Shown: in pieces, positions 8,081 through 17,200 of the stretch | Numbering within the stretch: the first letter of the stretch is position 1 | Layout of the letters: every line of letters begins with the position of its first letter | Origin: Pseudomonadota bacterium | GTDB lineage: Bacteria; Pseudomonadota; Gammaproteobacteria; Steroidobacterales; Steroidobacteraceae | Assembly: GCA_021820785.1 (NCBI GenBank) | Contig: JAKADE010000012.1 | Coordinates: 1 to 18,989 of the forward strand | Direction of reading: 5' to 3' | DNA: 18,989 nt | Position numbers and translations under genes: made by a program | Notes under the pieces: model-generated | What the model was told of the DNA's origin: nothing | Seen by the model: only the letters and a program-made list of their open reading frames with translations | Databases searched by the model: none

Positions 8081-9897
8081 CAGGTTCTCCGTTTCTGCAT
8101 CCGCACGCTCACGCGGGTCCCGGACCCGGGGCGGCTCTCGATACGCCACTCGCCGCCGATGTCGGTGGCGCGCTGGCGCATGCTGGTCAGTCCGAAGCCC
8201 TGGCGCTCGTGCCGCTCGGGGCTCTGGCCCATGCCGCGGCCGTCATCTTCGATCGCCATGACCCAGTGCGTGTCATCGTCGGTCATCGAAATGCGCACCG
8301 TGCTCGGCCGCGCGTGACGTACCGCATTGCTCACCGCCTCCTGGGCGATGCGCAGCAGTTCGTGCTCCTGCTCGGGTTTCAGGCCTGTCTTGATCTCATC
8401 GCCGCTGAAGGTGCTGGTCACGCCGCCGGGCACGGTCGAGCGCTCGGCGAGCTGGCGCAGCGCGAGCTCCAGTCCCGTGCGCCGGGTCTGATCGAGCCTG
8501 AGCGCCATCACCGAGCGGCGCGCTTCGGCCAGACCGTCGCGCGCCAGGTCGCGGATGCGCGTCAGGACGATGGCGAGGTTGGAGTTCTTGTTCTTGCAGG
8601 GCGGGTCTTCCTCGACCGCGCCGAGTTGCATCAGGATGCCGGTGAACGCCTGCGCCAGACCGTCGTGGATTTCCTGGCCGATGCGGGCGCGCTCGACCAG
8701 CACGGCCGCTTCCTTGGCCTGGTAGGCCAGGCGCGTCAGCTGCACCGCGAGGGTGGCCTGCTGGGCGAGGGCCACGAGCAGCTCGCTGTGCGGAACGTCC
8801 TCGGCCTTGCGGCGAAAGCGCAGGATCAGGAACCCGACGTTGCGCGAGCCGAACACGAGCGGATAGACGACTTTGCCGACATAACCCTCGCGCCGGTCAA
8901 AGGCGAGCATGCCGGGCCAGAACTCCTGATGCTGCTGGGCGATGTCGAGGTACATCGGCTCGTGCGGCTGCCCGAAGCGGTTGCCGAACGGCGAGCCGGT
9001 GGGCACGCTGATCGGGTAGGGGGGTTCCTCGAGCTTCCCTTCGACCACGTGGGCGGCGATGCGCCACTCCTGCAGGCTGTCGCGCGAGACGACGAAGGCG
9101 CCCGATGCGGCATTGAACTGCCGGGTGGCCTCGAGCAGCAGATGCCCGAGAAACCCGTTGAGGTCTGGCTCACTCGCCAGGCGCTCGAGGTTGCTGCGGA
9201 TGACGACGTTGGCCTTGGCGAGCTCGGTGGCGTGCTCCTCGGCGGCCCGTTCGCGCTCGCGGCGCATGTCATCGAGCAGACGCTGGCGGTGCAGGGCCGC
9301 GCCGATCACGCTCGCGGCGGTCTCGAGCGCGGAGAGCTCGGCCGGCTCGATCGCGCGCCGCTGGCGGGTGTTGTCGAGGCCGATGACGCCGATGAACTCC
9401 CCGGCCACCACGATGGGCACCACGGCTTTGCTCTTGGTGCCGATGCCTTCGAAGCGCGCTGCCCGGGTGCAGCCTGCGCTGGATTCGATGGGGTTGATGC
9501 ACACGCTGCGTCCGGCGCGCAGTTCGCTCGATACGGCGGAAATCTCCCGCTCGTCGCAGGCACGGGCCTCGGCATCGTTGATGTGCGGCGGCACGCCCTG
9601 GGCGGTCCACTCCCCGACCACGACCAGCAGCGGCTCGCCTTCCGGACCGCTGCGCGAGAGCATGACGTTCACCCGGTCGACATGCGCGGCTTCGCCGATC
9701 AGACGCAGCACCTCGGGGATGGCGTTGCGCACATCCGGGGCCTCGAGCAGCATGCGGCTCGCTTTGGCCGAGGCGGCGAGCAGGGCTTCCTGCCGGTGCA
9801 GCGACTCATTGATGTGGGTCAGCTCCTCGGTGCACGGAATGATGTCCGCCGCCGATGCCAGGCGGGGCGTGAGGCCGGTGTCGGCCGCTGTGCTCAT
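8080..9897 (-). CDS. Soluble double-GAF sensor histidine kinase (HisKA_3/NarX-DegS type)
   Basis: A 605-aa kinase without membrane segments, so cytoplasmic. Two GAF-like sensor domains occupy about residues 40-205 (ending KAVVPIVVAGEFIGVIGLDN) and 240-390 (KVVYPLVFGSRNVGFLILRF). A linker coiled coil with many Arg/Glu lies between them (about 205-235). The HisKA_3 motif ERARIGQEIHDGLAQAF carries H411, and the ATPase domain has AQEAVSNAVRHA, EDDGRGM and GFGLTSM. Three cysteines in the first GAF domain (C114, C133, C143) could be redox or metal ligands, which is speculative. ATG 9897 is chosen because GAGAG lies about 11 nt upstream and conserved features start after it; an ATG at 9957 is possible. 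Its stop overlaps the NarL-type regulator start by one base. Confidence 0.93.
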   Translation of the reverse strand: MSTAADTGLTPRLASAADIIPCTEELTHINESLHRQEALLAASAKASRMLLEAPDVRNAIPEVLRLIGEAAHVDRVNVMLSRSGPEGEPLLVVVGEWTAQGVPPHINDAEARACDEREISAVSSELRAGRSVCINPIESSAGCTRAARFEGIGTKSKAVVPIVVAGEFIGVIGLDNTRQRRAIEPAELSALETAASVIGAALHRQRLLDDMRRERERAAEEHATELAKANVVIRSNLERLASEPDLNGFLGHLLLEATRQFNAASGAFVVSRDSLQEWRIAAHVVEGKLEEPPYPISVPTGSPFGNRFGQPHEPMYLDIAQQHQEFWPGMLAFDRREGYVGKVVYPLVFGSRNVGFLILRFRRKAEDVPHSELLVALAQQATLAVQLTRLAYQAKEAAVLVERARIGQEIHDGLAQAFTGILMQLGAVEEDPPCKNKNSNLAIVLTRIRDLARDGLAEARRSVMALRLDQTRRTGLELALRQLAERSTVPGGVTSTFSGDEIKTGLKPEQEHELLRIAQEAVSNAVRHARPSTVRISMTDDDTHWVMAIEDDGRGMGQSPERHERQGFGLTSMRQRATDIGGEWRIESRPGSGTRVSVRMQKRRT

Positions 9898-10304
9898 GGC
9901 GATAGGTCTCTCGCGTTCCAGGTGAACCCTCGAGCCGTGCGCACCGGGGCGCTGCATCGCGCGCCGCAGTGTCTGGGCGGCGATCGACGGGCTCGAACCT
10001 CATGCGCGGGATTTCCATATCGGCGCGACCTTGCAGTCTAGCGCGTTGCGCAGGGCTCAAAGCGCCGGGTCTCCCGGCTTCCGGGCGGCCGCCTCCCCCG
10101 GATGGGAGAGGTGGCGGGGCCGGGTCACCTCCGAAGGACGGACCTGCGGGGGTGGTCAGGGTTCCCCCTGAGGGGAACGAATGGGTGCAGTGTGCTCTCC
10201 CAGGAGGTGGAGCGGGGTGGCCCGGGCTGGGTCCGAAGCTCGTCATCCTGTCCGCCTTGACGGTGCGGTCGAGGCCCGGTGTAATACGCGGCCCCTCCTC
10301 CGGC
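9898..10304. other. GC-rich divergent spacer between sensor kinase and tRNA-Phe
   Basis: This 407-nt stretch separates the minus-strand block from the plus-strand block. No credible gene is seen: open frames in it are rich in Pro, Gly and Arg and lack start signals. It holds a perfect 7-bp hairpin with a 4-nt loop (GTTCCCC/GGGGAAC, 10161-10178) and a looser GAGGTG/CACCTC inverted repeat (10108-10131). No T-run follows either on either strand. The tRNA promoter lies at its right end. No convincing sigma70 promoter for the kinase gene was found on the minus strand; a TAGACT box near 10034-10039 lacks a well-placed -35. Confidence 0.6.
10257..10285 (+). promoter_or_regulatory. Sigma70 promoter of tRNA-Phe
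   Basis: TTGACG (10257-10262) and TGTAAT (10280-10285) are separated by 17 bp. A GC-rich stretch (CGCGGCCCC) follows before the tRNA start at 10305. A GC-rich discriminator is typical of stringently controlled stable-RNA promoters. TAATAC (10282-10287) is an alternative -10 with 19-bp spacing. Confidence 0.7.
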
Positions 10305-10377
<73 letters not shown>

Positions 10378-10494
10378 TATTCACAATAAAAACAAACGGT
10401 TAGGCGCGATATCAGCCTTTTCCTGAGCCTCAGCTGTGAAACCGGCAATTTTCAATAGAATCAAAGACTTCAGTCGATCGACGAATTGATGACG

Positions 10495-10512
10495 GAAAAT
10501 CCGCGTGTCGGT
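10495..10512 (+). repeat. att-like core repeat, second copy downstream of tRNA-Phe
   Basis: Exact 18-bp copy of tRNA-Phe bases 10338-10355, starting 157 bp after the first. The flanking bases differ on both sides (G before and A after, against T and G in the tRNA), so the identity ends sharply. No other part of a tRNA follows. It probably marks an insertion or excision scar left by an element that used the tRNA gene; no integrase gene lies in the window. Confidence 0.6.
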
Positions 10513-10551
10513 AAGACAGCACCGATGGTCGGGTGGCTCCTTATTCCGAGA

Positions 10552-10588
10552 TTGACGAAGTGCTGTAATTATCTATTTATGCTAGGAT
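10552..10588 (+). promoter_or_regulatory. Probable promoter of the abiE operon
   Basis: TTGACG (10552-10557) is followed after 16 bp by TATTTA (10574-10579), in an AT-rich patch directly ahead of the AbiEi gene. An alternative extended -10, TGCTAGGAT, ends at 10588. TTTGCGC occurs twice just downstream (10591-10597 and 10612-10618), 21 bp or two helical turns apart, and could be operator half-sites, since AbiEi proteins are known autorepressors. Confidence 0.45.
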
Positions 10589-10608
10589 TATTTGCGCAGA
10601 AAGGTCGT

Positions 10609-10623
10609 ATGTTTGCGCCATGA
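10609..10623 (+). promoter_or_regulatory. Possible 4-codon leader ORF overlapping the AbiEi start
   Basis: ATG TTT GCG CCA TGA encodes Met-Phe-Ala-Pro. A GAAAGG ribosome-binding sequence (10599-10604) sits 4 nt before this ATG, whereas it lies 15 nt before the AbiEi ATG at 10620. The mini-ORF stop overlaps the AbiEi start as ATGA, the arrangement used for translational re-initiation elsewhere in this window. It may set AbiEi translation; expression is unproven. Confidence 0.35.
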
Positions 10624-11033
10624 TCAGGAACCCACCCACCATCCGAGGCCGCATCGCCGAGCGCATCCGTCGCACGCGCAAGACCGACGTCTTTCTGCGC
10701 GAAGATTTCGCCGATCTCGGAGCTTACGATGTCGTCGGCCGCGAGCTGCGCAAGCTCGTGCAAACCGGCGTCCTTGTCCAGGTGGGATACGGTCTGTACG
10801 CACGTGCCAAGCCGTCGGTGCTGTCAGGCAAGCCGATTCCGGTCACACCCCTCATCGACATCGGCTATCAGGCCTTGCGGCGCCTCGGTTATTTACCAAG
10901 GCCGAGCAGGGATGCGCTGGATTACATGGAGGGGCGCACAACGCAGGTGCCGGCGGGCGATCGTATCGCGGTGCCGGGAGCCCGGGTGAAGCGAAGAATC
11001 GCCTTCGGTCCACGCGTCATCGAATACGCATGA
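10620..11033 (+). CDS. abiEi: AbiEi-type antitoxin (DUF6088-like, type IV toxin-antitoxin)
   Basis: A 137-aa protein. The N-terminal half (about residues 8-65) fits the winged-helix AbiEi pattern: IRGRIAERIRR, then VFLREDFADLGAYDVVGREL and LVQTGVLVQVGYGLYARAKPS, ending in the typical GYGLY element. The shorter C-terminal half has YMEGRTTQVPAGDRI, as in other short AbiEi relatives. Family members repress their own promoter and neutralise AbiEii without a stable protein complex. Length matches the short DUF6088-like form, so there is no sign of truncation. ATG 10620 is the only in-frame start; its ribosome-binding sequence is far away, see the leader ORF. The stop overlaps abiEii as ATGA. GC content is visibly lower than in the heme genes, consistent with transfer. 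Confidence 0.82.
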   Translation: MIRNPPTIRGRIAERIRRTRKTDVFLREDFADLGAYDVVGRELRKLVQTGVLVQVGYGLYARAKPSVLSGKPIPVTPLIDIGYQALRRLGYLPRPSRDALDYMEGRTTQVPAGDRIAVPGARVKRRIAFGPRVIEYA

Positions 11034-12013
11034 AACGGCTGACGGAGGCGCAGTCGGAGCTGATTGACGCGTTCCTCGCCGAACACTCGAGTCGTGTGTC
11101 CACGGCGCAGCTGGAGAAGGATCTTCTCATTTCCGATGTGCTTTCTGTCTTTGCGCAGCCGATCGTATACCAAGGTCATGAGGCGGCGTTCGTTCTCTGT
11201 GGCGGTACGGCGGTCTCCAAGGCGCACCGCTATACACAGCGAGTTTCCGAGGATGTCGATCTGCGGGTAGTCGTCCCGAGCGGGCTGAGCAGGTCGGCCC
11301 AGAAGCGACTGTTGAGTCATGCGAAGGCGGAAGTGCTCGACAGCTTGCGAGAGCAGGGATATGACGTCCCAGCCGATAGCGTCAAGGCAGGCAACGAGAA
11401 CCGATACATTGCGATCCCTTTGAAGTATGCATCGCTCTACCCGCTCGACCAGGCGTTGCGACCGGAACTGCTGATTGAGATCAGTGCGCGGACTCCAACT
11501 CTGACGCCAGTGATCTGCGGCTACGATACCCTGATCAACGAAGCGCTCGGGCGTGCCAACAGGACAAACACGATCGCTTGCCTACATATTCGTGAGACCA
11601 TCGCGGGGAAGAACGCAGCCCTGTTGCGCCGGTGGTCGGCGCGGCTACGCGGGGCTGAGCGAGTATTCGAATTGGGCAACTCCCGTGACGAAGACATCGT
11701 CAGGCATATCTACGACCTCGCCTGCATCTTCAGGCACTTCCCGCAGGAGAAAACTGAAAGAGAAACTGGACGGTTGGCTCGCCAGAGCCTATTGCAAGAT
11801 GCGGAGGAATTTGGGGGACAGGATCCCGGATTCAGGGACGCGCCAATCAAGCGGGCGCGGGAGGCCTTGGCGGACCTGGAGACGAGCGCCGAAGCTCGGC
11901 ACTGGTACGAGCGTTTCACCGCGGCCATGGTGTATGGCGACATTCCGCCCTTCGATGAAGCAGTCCGTGGGATTGAGGCATTCTCCGACGCGTGGAATGC
12001 TGCCGGTTGGTAA
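11030..12013 (+). CDS. abiEii: AbiEii/AbiGii-family nucleotidyltransferase toxin
   Basis: A 327-aa protein of the AbiEii (DUF1814) toxin family, predicted NTP transferases that act on tRNA or other RNA and arrest growth. The nucleotidyltransferase core is clear: FVLCGGTAVSKAHRY (G58, G59, T60) followed by VSEDVDLRV, giving catalytic D75 and D77. LRPELLIEISART (about 147-158), GKNAALLRRWSARLRG and RHIYDLACIFRH match the later conserved lysine and aspartate motifs. ATG 11030 overlaps the antitoxin stop as ATGA; without a visible ribosome-binding sequence, translation should depend on the antitoxin gene. The open frame extends further upstream but that part overlaps abiEi and is not real. The gene ends in TAA, 73 nt before jetA. 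Confidence 0.87.
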   Translation: MKRLTEAQSELIDAFLAEHSSRVSTAQLEKDLLISDVLSVFAQPIVYQGHEAAFVLCGGTAVSKAHRYTQRVSEDVDLRVVVPSGLSRSAQKRLLSHAKAEVLDSLREQGYDVPADSVKAGNENRYIAIPLKYASLYPLDQALRPELLIEISARTPTLTPVICGYDTLINEALGRANRTNTIACLHIRETIAGKNAALLRRWSARLRGAERVFELGNSRDEDIVRHIYDLACIFRHFPQEKTERETGRLARQSLLQDAEEFGGQDPGFRDAPIKRAREALADLETSAEARHWYERFTAAMVYGDIPPFDEAVRGIEAFSDAWNAAGW

Positions 12014-12086
12014 TGGCGGTTAGGCTAGTGAACTACTCGGATGTCCTGTCCCGTTTCGACGGACCCTTGCATCTGAAGTTGGGGAT

Positions 12087-13550
12087 ATGAAGGCGGACAG
12101 AACCGTTGCGAGCTTCCGGCGGCTGCGGATGCAGCCCACTTGGAGCTTGCTTGCGGCTGACACCGGGCCGATCGTACTCGCTCTGCTGCAGGCTCACCTG
12201 CTCGAGGGAGAGCGCAGCCTTCCCGCCTCGATATTCCACGACCGCATCGGCAGGGACCTGGAGGAGCTGCGAGCGCAGGGCATCGAGCTGCCCCAGACCG
12301 CCCAGGCCTATGTCGCGCAGTGGCTCACCTGCGGCTACATCGAGCGGCGATTTCCGGCCGGCGCGGCCGAGGAGCAGTACGAACTCTCCTCGGCGGCGAC
12401 GACCGCGATCCGGTTCGCGGCGAGTCTGCTCGAACCACGTACGGCGGCCACAGAGAGCCGTCTCGCAGCCGTGATCCAGCAGCTCGTGCGGCTCGCCGAC
12501 GAGACCGACCTCGACCCACAGGCGCGCGTCGCCAAGCTGTTGGCCGAGCGGGACCGCATCGACCGCGATATCGAGGCCGTCCAGCAGGGACGGGTGAAAC
12601 CCCTGTTGGACGCGCAGGCGCTCGAGCGCGCCCGCGAGATCATCGTTCAAGCGGACGATTTGGTGGAGGACTTCCGCCGCGTCCGCGAGCGCTTCGAGCA
12701 ACTGAACCGTGACCTGCGCGAGCGCATCATGGACAGCGATGGCAATCGCGGCGAGGTACTGAGCGCGCTGTTCGCGGGCGTCGATCTGATCGGCGAAAGC
12801 GAGGCGGGCCGCACCTTCGCCGCATTCTGGCGTTTGCTCACGAATCCCGAGCAGAGTGCCACCCTCGAGGAGGCGCTCGACCAGGTGCTCGCTCGGGATT
12901 TCGCCCGACAGCTCGAGCCGCGCGAACGGCGCTTCCTGCTGCGGCTGACTCGCGCACTGCTCGAGCAGGGAGGCGCCGTGCACGAGGTGCTCCAGAGCTT
13001 CGCCCGCAGCCTCAAGCACTTCGTCCAGAGCAGGGAGTACCTCGAGCAGCGGCGGCTCAATCTGACGCTGCGCGAGGCGCAGAGCGCGGCACTCGCACTG
13101 AAGGAGGACGTGAAGGCCACTGAGCTGCTCGCCTACACCTTGCAGCTCAGCAGCGGTCGTGTACGCTCGCTCTCGCAATGGAAGCTTTACGACCCTGCGC
13201 TGCACGCGGTCGAGCGCGGCATGCAGGCTGGGGATGCCGCGGCACTCGACCTCGATACGGTGGGCGAGCTGATTGCCCAATCCGAGATCGACTTCGGCGC
13301 CCTGCGCTCGAATGTACGCGCGGTTCTCGCGGGGCGGCCCCAAGCCTCGATCGGCGAGGTTCTGAGCCGCTTCCCCGCCAGGCAGGGGCTTGGGAGTGTC
13401 GTCGGCTATATCGCGCTCGGGAGCAAGCACGGCGAGCGGGTCGATCTGCGCCGGGAGACCGTGTCGTGGGTGGGTCAGGACGATCAGCCGCGCAGCGCAC
13501 GCATCCCGGTCATCTATTTTCTACGCGAGCGATTCGATGAGCTCACCTGA
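12087..13550 (+). CDS. jetA: Wadjet protein JetA (DUF3375, kleisin-like/MukF-like)
   Basis: A 487-aa protein of DUF3375. In Wadjet complexes JetA is the kleisin subunit that bridges the JetC ATPase heads and binds JetB. The N-terminus (PTWSLLAADTGPIVLALLQA, about residues 18-37) matches the family pattern, followed by a winged-helix-like part with AYVAQWLTCGYIERRF. A charged helical middle runs from about 160 to 215 (RVAKLLAERDRIDRDIEAVQ), and a C-terminal part ends IPVIYFLRERFDELT. The family is normally about 480-500 aa, so it is full length. ATG 12087 follows a GGGG stretch with very short spacing. The 73-nt gap after abiEii shows no clear promoter, only a 4-bp TTCG-loop hairpin at 12051-12062, so read-through from abiE is possible. 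It overlaps jetB by 14 nt. Confidence 0.92.
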   Translation: MKADRTVASFRRLRMQPTWSLLAADTGPIVLALLQAHLLEGERSLPASIFHDRIGRDLEELRAQGIELPQTAQAYVAQWLTCGYIERRFPAGAAEEQYELSSAATTAIRFAASLLEPRTAATESRLAAVIQQLVRLADETDLDPQARVAKLLAERDRIDRDIEAVQQGRVKPLLDAQALERAREIIVQADDLVEDFRRVRERFEQLNRDLRERIMDSDGNRGEVLSALFAGVDLIGESEAGRTFAAFWRLLTNPEQSATLEEALDQVLARDFARQLEPRERRFLLRLTRALLEQGGAVHEVLQSFARSLKHFVQSREYLEQRRLNLTLREAQSAALALKEDVKATELLAYTLQLSSGRVRSLSQWKLYDPALHAVERGMQAGDAAALDLDTVGELIAQSEIDFGALRSNVRAVLAGRPQASIGEVLSRFPARQGLGSVVGYIALGSKHGERVDLRRETVSWVGQDDQPRSARIPVIYFLRERFDELT

Positions 13551-14211
13551 GCTGACACCCGATCTCCCACGGCTCGACTCGTCCGAGCTTTACATCGGGG
13601 ACAGCGGTGATCTGCCGCTCGAGACGCGCAGAGTGTTGGTCCAGCTCCTGGTCGGACCTTCGCTCGAGGCTCGCCGGCACTCGCAGCTCTGGCCAGTCCT
13701 GCTGCGGGATGAGGCCCTCATCCGCAGCCGCTTGTCGGAGCTATTCCTCGATCTCGTCCTAGACCGGGACACACAGGTAGCCTTCACGCGCCAGGCGGAC
13801 GCGGGCGAGCTGGAAGCGCCGGTGCTGCTGCGCCGCGCGCCCCTGACCTTCATCGACTCCGTGGTGCTGCTTTTCTTGCGGCAGCGGCTGTCGCATGCCG
13901 ACGTGCACGCCGAGCGAGCGGTGATCTCGAGGGACGAGATCGTGGACTACCTCACCACCTACGAGCGGTCCGCGAGCACCGATCGGGCCGGTTTCGTGAA
14001 GCGGGTAAATGCCTCGATCGAGAAGATCAAGAAGTACAGCATCCTGCAGAAGATCCGCGCGAGCGAGGATCGCTTCGAGATCTCCCCGACGCTCAAGCTG
14101 CTGTTTTCCGTGGAAGAGGTCCAGTCCTTGACTCGCGTGTACCGCGACATGGCGGTCGGAGCCGAAGCGCAGGCGACTGCCGGAGCGGAGCTCGATGAGG
14201 ACGCCGAATGA
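13537..14211 (+). CDS. jetB: Wadjet protein JetB (DUF4194, KITE-like/MukE-like)
   Basis: A 224-aa protein of DUF4194, the winged-helix KITE subunit that binds the kleisin JetA and contacts DNA. Visible elements are VLVQLLVGPSLEARRHSQLW (about residues 32-51), RLSELFLDLVLDRDTQVAFT, TFIDSVVLLFLRQRLSHADV (about 104-123) and RVNASIEKIKKYSILQKI (about 152-169), with an acidic, disordered tail (GAELDEDAE). ATG 13537 (MSSPELTPDL) is preferred; the frame continues upstream inside jetA with unrelated sequence. It overlaps jetA by 14 nt, and its stop overlaps jetC as ATGA. Length is normal for the family. Confidence 0.91.
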   Translation: MSSPELTPDLPRLDSSELYIGDSGDLPLETRRVLVQLLVGPSLEARRHSQLWPVLLRDEALIRSRLSELFLDLVLDRDTQVAFTRQADAGELEAPVLLRRAPLTFIDSVVLLFLRQRLSHADVHAERAVISRDEIVDYLTTYERSASTDRAGFVKRVNASIEKIKKYSILQKIRASEDRFEISPTLKLLFSVEEVQSLTRVYRDMAVGAEAQATAGAELDEDAE

Positions 14212-17200
14212 ACGGCGCCCCGGTGGAGCCGCGGCTGCCGATGTTCACGGAAGAGCAGTTCCGCATGGTCCGGCTGCAGGTGTACAACTGGGGCACCTTC
14301 TCGGGAGTGCACGACATCCCGATTTCGGAGCGTGGCTTTCTCTTCGTCGGGCCCTCCGGCGCCGGCAAGTCGACGCTCCTCGATGCCTTCTCTGCGCTCC
14401 TCGTGCCTCCCCGCTGGATCGATTTCAATGCTGCGGCGCGCGAAACCGAGCGCGCCGGACGCGACCGCAACCTCGTGAGCTACATCCGCGGCGCATGGGC
14501 CGAGCAGAAGGATGAAGGGTCGGGAGAGATCGCAACACGGTATCTGCGCGCCGGTACCACCTGGTCGGCATTGGCGCTCTCCTACGTCAACGCTTCGCGC
14601 CAGACCGTCGTGCTCGTGCAGTTGTTCTGGCTGCGCGGCAACACCACTGCCAATACGGATGTGAAGCGCCATTACCTCATCTTCGAGCGACCGTTCGATC
14701 TGCGCGAGCTTGAGGGATTCGATCTCGATGTGCGCAAGCTGAAACAGGAACTCCCCGAGGCCCACTCGCCTGACGGGTTCCGCGCCTACAGCGAACGCTT
14801 CTGCCGCATGCTCGGCATCGAGAACGAGATGGCCCTGCGGCTCCTGCACAAGACGCAGTCGGCCAAGAACCTTGGCGACCTCAACACGCTGCTGCGGGAC
14901 TTCATGCTGGAGAGGCCCGACACGTTCGACGTGGCGGACCGGCTGGTGAACGAGTTTGCGGAGCTCAGCGCCGCCCACCAATCCGTGATTACGGCGCGCG
15001 AGCAGGTCGAGATGCTCACTCCGGCGCGTAGCCGATATGAGCGTCTCGAGATGTTGGGCAGGCAACGGGGCGAGCTCGAAGAGCTGCGGATCGGCATGGA
15101 TGCGTTCCGGGAAGGGCGCCGCCGGTCACTGCTCGAGGAACACATTGAGGCTCTGAAGGTCCGCCGCGATGGACTTGAGGGCGAGATCGGACAGCGCCAG
15201 CACTTGGTGGATAACCACGCCGCCGCGCTGCGCGATCTCGAGCAGCAGCACCGCGCGATGGGTGGAGACCTGCTCGAGCGGTGGGAAGCCGAGAAGAAGA
15301 CGCTGGAGGTGCGCCGGGACGAGTGTCTGCGCAGGCTGAGCCAGGCGCGCGAAGCGTGCCGCAAGCTCAACTGGCTGCTTCCCGACACCCCGGCCGGCTT
15401 CGCGGAGCTAACCGGCAAGGCGCGACAGGAAGTCGAAGACTGGCAGCAGGACAGCGAGGGAACCGAGGAGCGCCGGTTCGCCCTGGATCGGGAGCGGACG
15501 GAGGCACGCACTAAGCTGGCGCAGGCTGAAGCGGAAGTCGCGGCCCTGCGCCGGCAGCCCTCGAGTATTCCGGCGCACATGCTCGACTTGCGCCGCAGCA
15601 TCGCAGCCGCCATTGGCGCGCCGGAATCCGCATTGCCCTTTGCGGGCGAGCTCATCGAGGTGCGCGCCCGCGACGCCGATTGGCGCGGCGCCATCGAGCG
15701 CGTGCTGCACGGGTTTGCCCTGTCCTTGCTCGTGGGTGAGGACCACTACGCCGCGCTCTCGGGTCACGTGAACGCGGTAAATCTTGGTCACCGTCTCGTG
15801 TACTACCGCTGCACGGCGGATCCCGCGGCCGCGCGTCACATTGCGCCGACCTCGCTGATAAACAAGCTGGAGCTCAAGGAGTGCGAGCAGCGCAGCTGGC
15901 TGCGGGCCGAACTCGCTCAGCGCTTCGACTACGCCTGCGTTGATTCGATGCAAGCGTTTAGGAGTACGGATCGGGCCCTGACACGACAGGGTCAGGTGCG
16001 ACACAGCAGGTCCCGGCACGAAAAGGACGACCGCAGCGCGGTGGACGACCGGCGCCACTGGGTGCTGGGGTTCGACAACCGTGAAAAGCTCGCGCTCTTC
16101 GAGGAGCAGGTCCGGCACTTGCGCGACGCGATGGGCCGCCTCGATGGCGAGATCGACACGTTGCGCAAGCAGGACCAGGAACGCGGCGCCCGCGCCATTC
16201 AGTGCCAGAGCCTAGCCAACCTCGAGTGGCAGGAAATCGACGTGGGACCGGTGCTCGATCGCATCGCGGGGCTCGAGCGCCAGTTGCGGGAGGCGCGGGA
16301 GGGCAATGTGGCTCTTGAGCAGATGGCCCGGCGAATCGAGGAGTCCAGACGCAACCTATCGGAAGCCGAGAAGGGGCTGCGCGACGTCAAGTCCGCACAT
16401 GACCGCGCCGCGGAGGAGATCGGCACGGCGCAAGACAAGCTGCGTGCCCTGCGGGAAGATCCTGGCATCGTCCCGTTGACGCCGCGCCAGGCACAGGGGC
16501 TCGAAGCGCGATTCGCCGCGCTCGGCGTGAGTCTGACGCTCGACAACGTTGATGAGCTCGGAAGGAAGGTGGAGCGCGCAGTCGGTGACGAGATCCGCAC
16601 GCTTGGCAATGAGATTCACGAACTCGAGAAGGCCATCGAGAGCTGCTTCACCGAGTTCAAGCGGCGCTGGCTTCTGGATGCAGCGGACGCGGATACAACC
16701 ATCGCGAGCGCGCCTGATTACCTTGCTCGCCTCCGGCGTCTAGAGACGGACGGACTGCCCGCGCACGAGCGGCGCTTCTTCGAGCTGCTGCGCAACCAGA
16801 GTCATCAGAACCTGGCGGCGCTCGCCACTCACCTCAGCCAGGCGCGCAAGTCGATTCTCGAGCGCATGGCGCAAGTCAACGACAGTTTGCGGCATGCGTC
16901 TTTCAATCCCGGCACCCATCTGCACATTGATGTCAGTGACCGCCAGCTCGCCGAGGTGCGGGAGCTGAGGCATGAGGTCCAGCAGGCGCTCAGCCACGCC
17001 TGGTCCGACGACCGGCAAGAGGCGGAGGCGCGCTTCGTCGTGTTGCGCCGTCTGGTCGAGCGCCTCGGCAGCCAGGAGCCGGAGCAGCGGCGCTGGCGCG
17101 AGTCCGTGCTCGATGTGAGACAGCACGTCGAATTCATCGGGCGGGAGCTCGACGAGAACGGAGCCGAGGTGGAGGTGTACCGCAGCGGCGCCGGCAAGTC

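Noticed and set aside
8209..10041. A 610-codon plus-strand open frame opposite the GAF kinase
   Set aside because: It mirrors the kinase coding sequence, shows no family motif and runs into non-coding spacer.
9806..10246. Minus-strand open frame of 146 codons ahead of the kinase
   Set aside because: Pro/Gly-rich low-complexity translation with no ribosome-binding sequence, typical of GC-rich non-coding DNA.
10423..10433. CTGAGCCTCAG palindrome after tRNA-Phe as the tRNA terminator
   Set aside because: One-base centre and no following T-run; not a credible intrinsic terminator.
10592..11029. Upstream extension of the abiEii frame
   Set aside because: It lies over abiEi in another frame, with no AbiEii similarity before MKRLTEAQSE; the ATGA junction at 11030 is the natural start.
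12051..12062. CCGT-TTCG-ACGG hairpin between abiEii and jetA as a terminator
   Set aside because: Only 4 bp of stem and no T-run; too weak to call.
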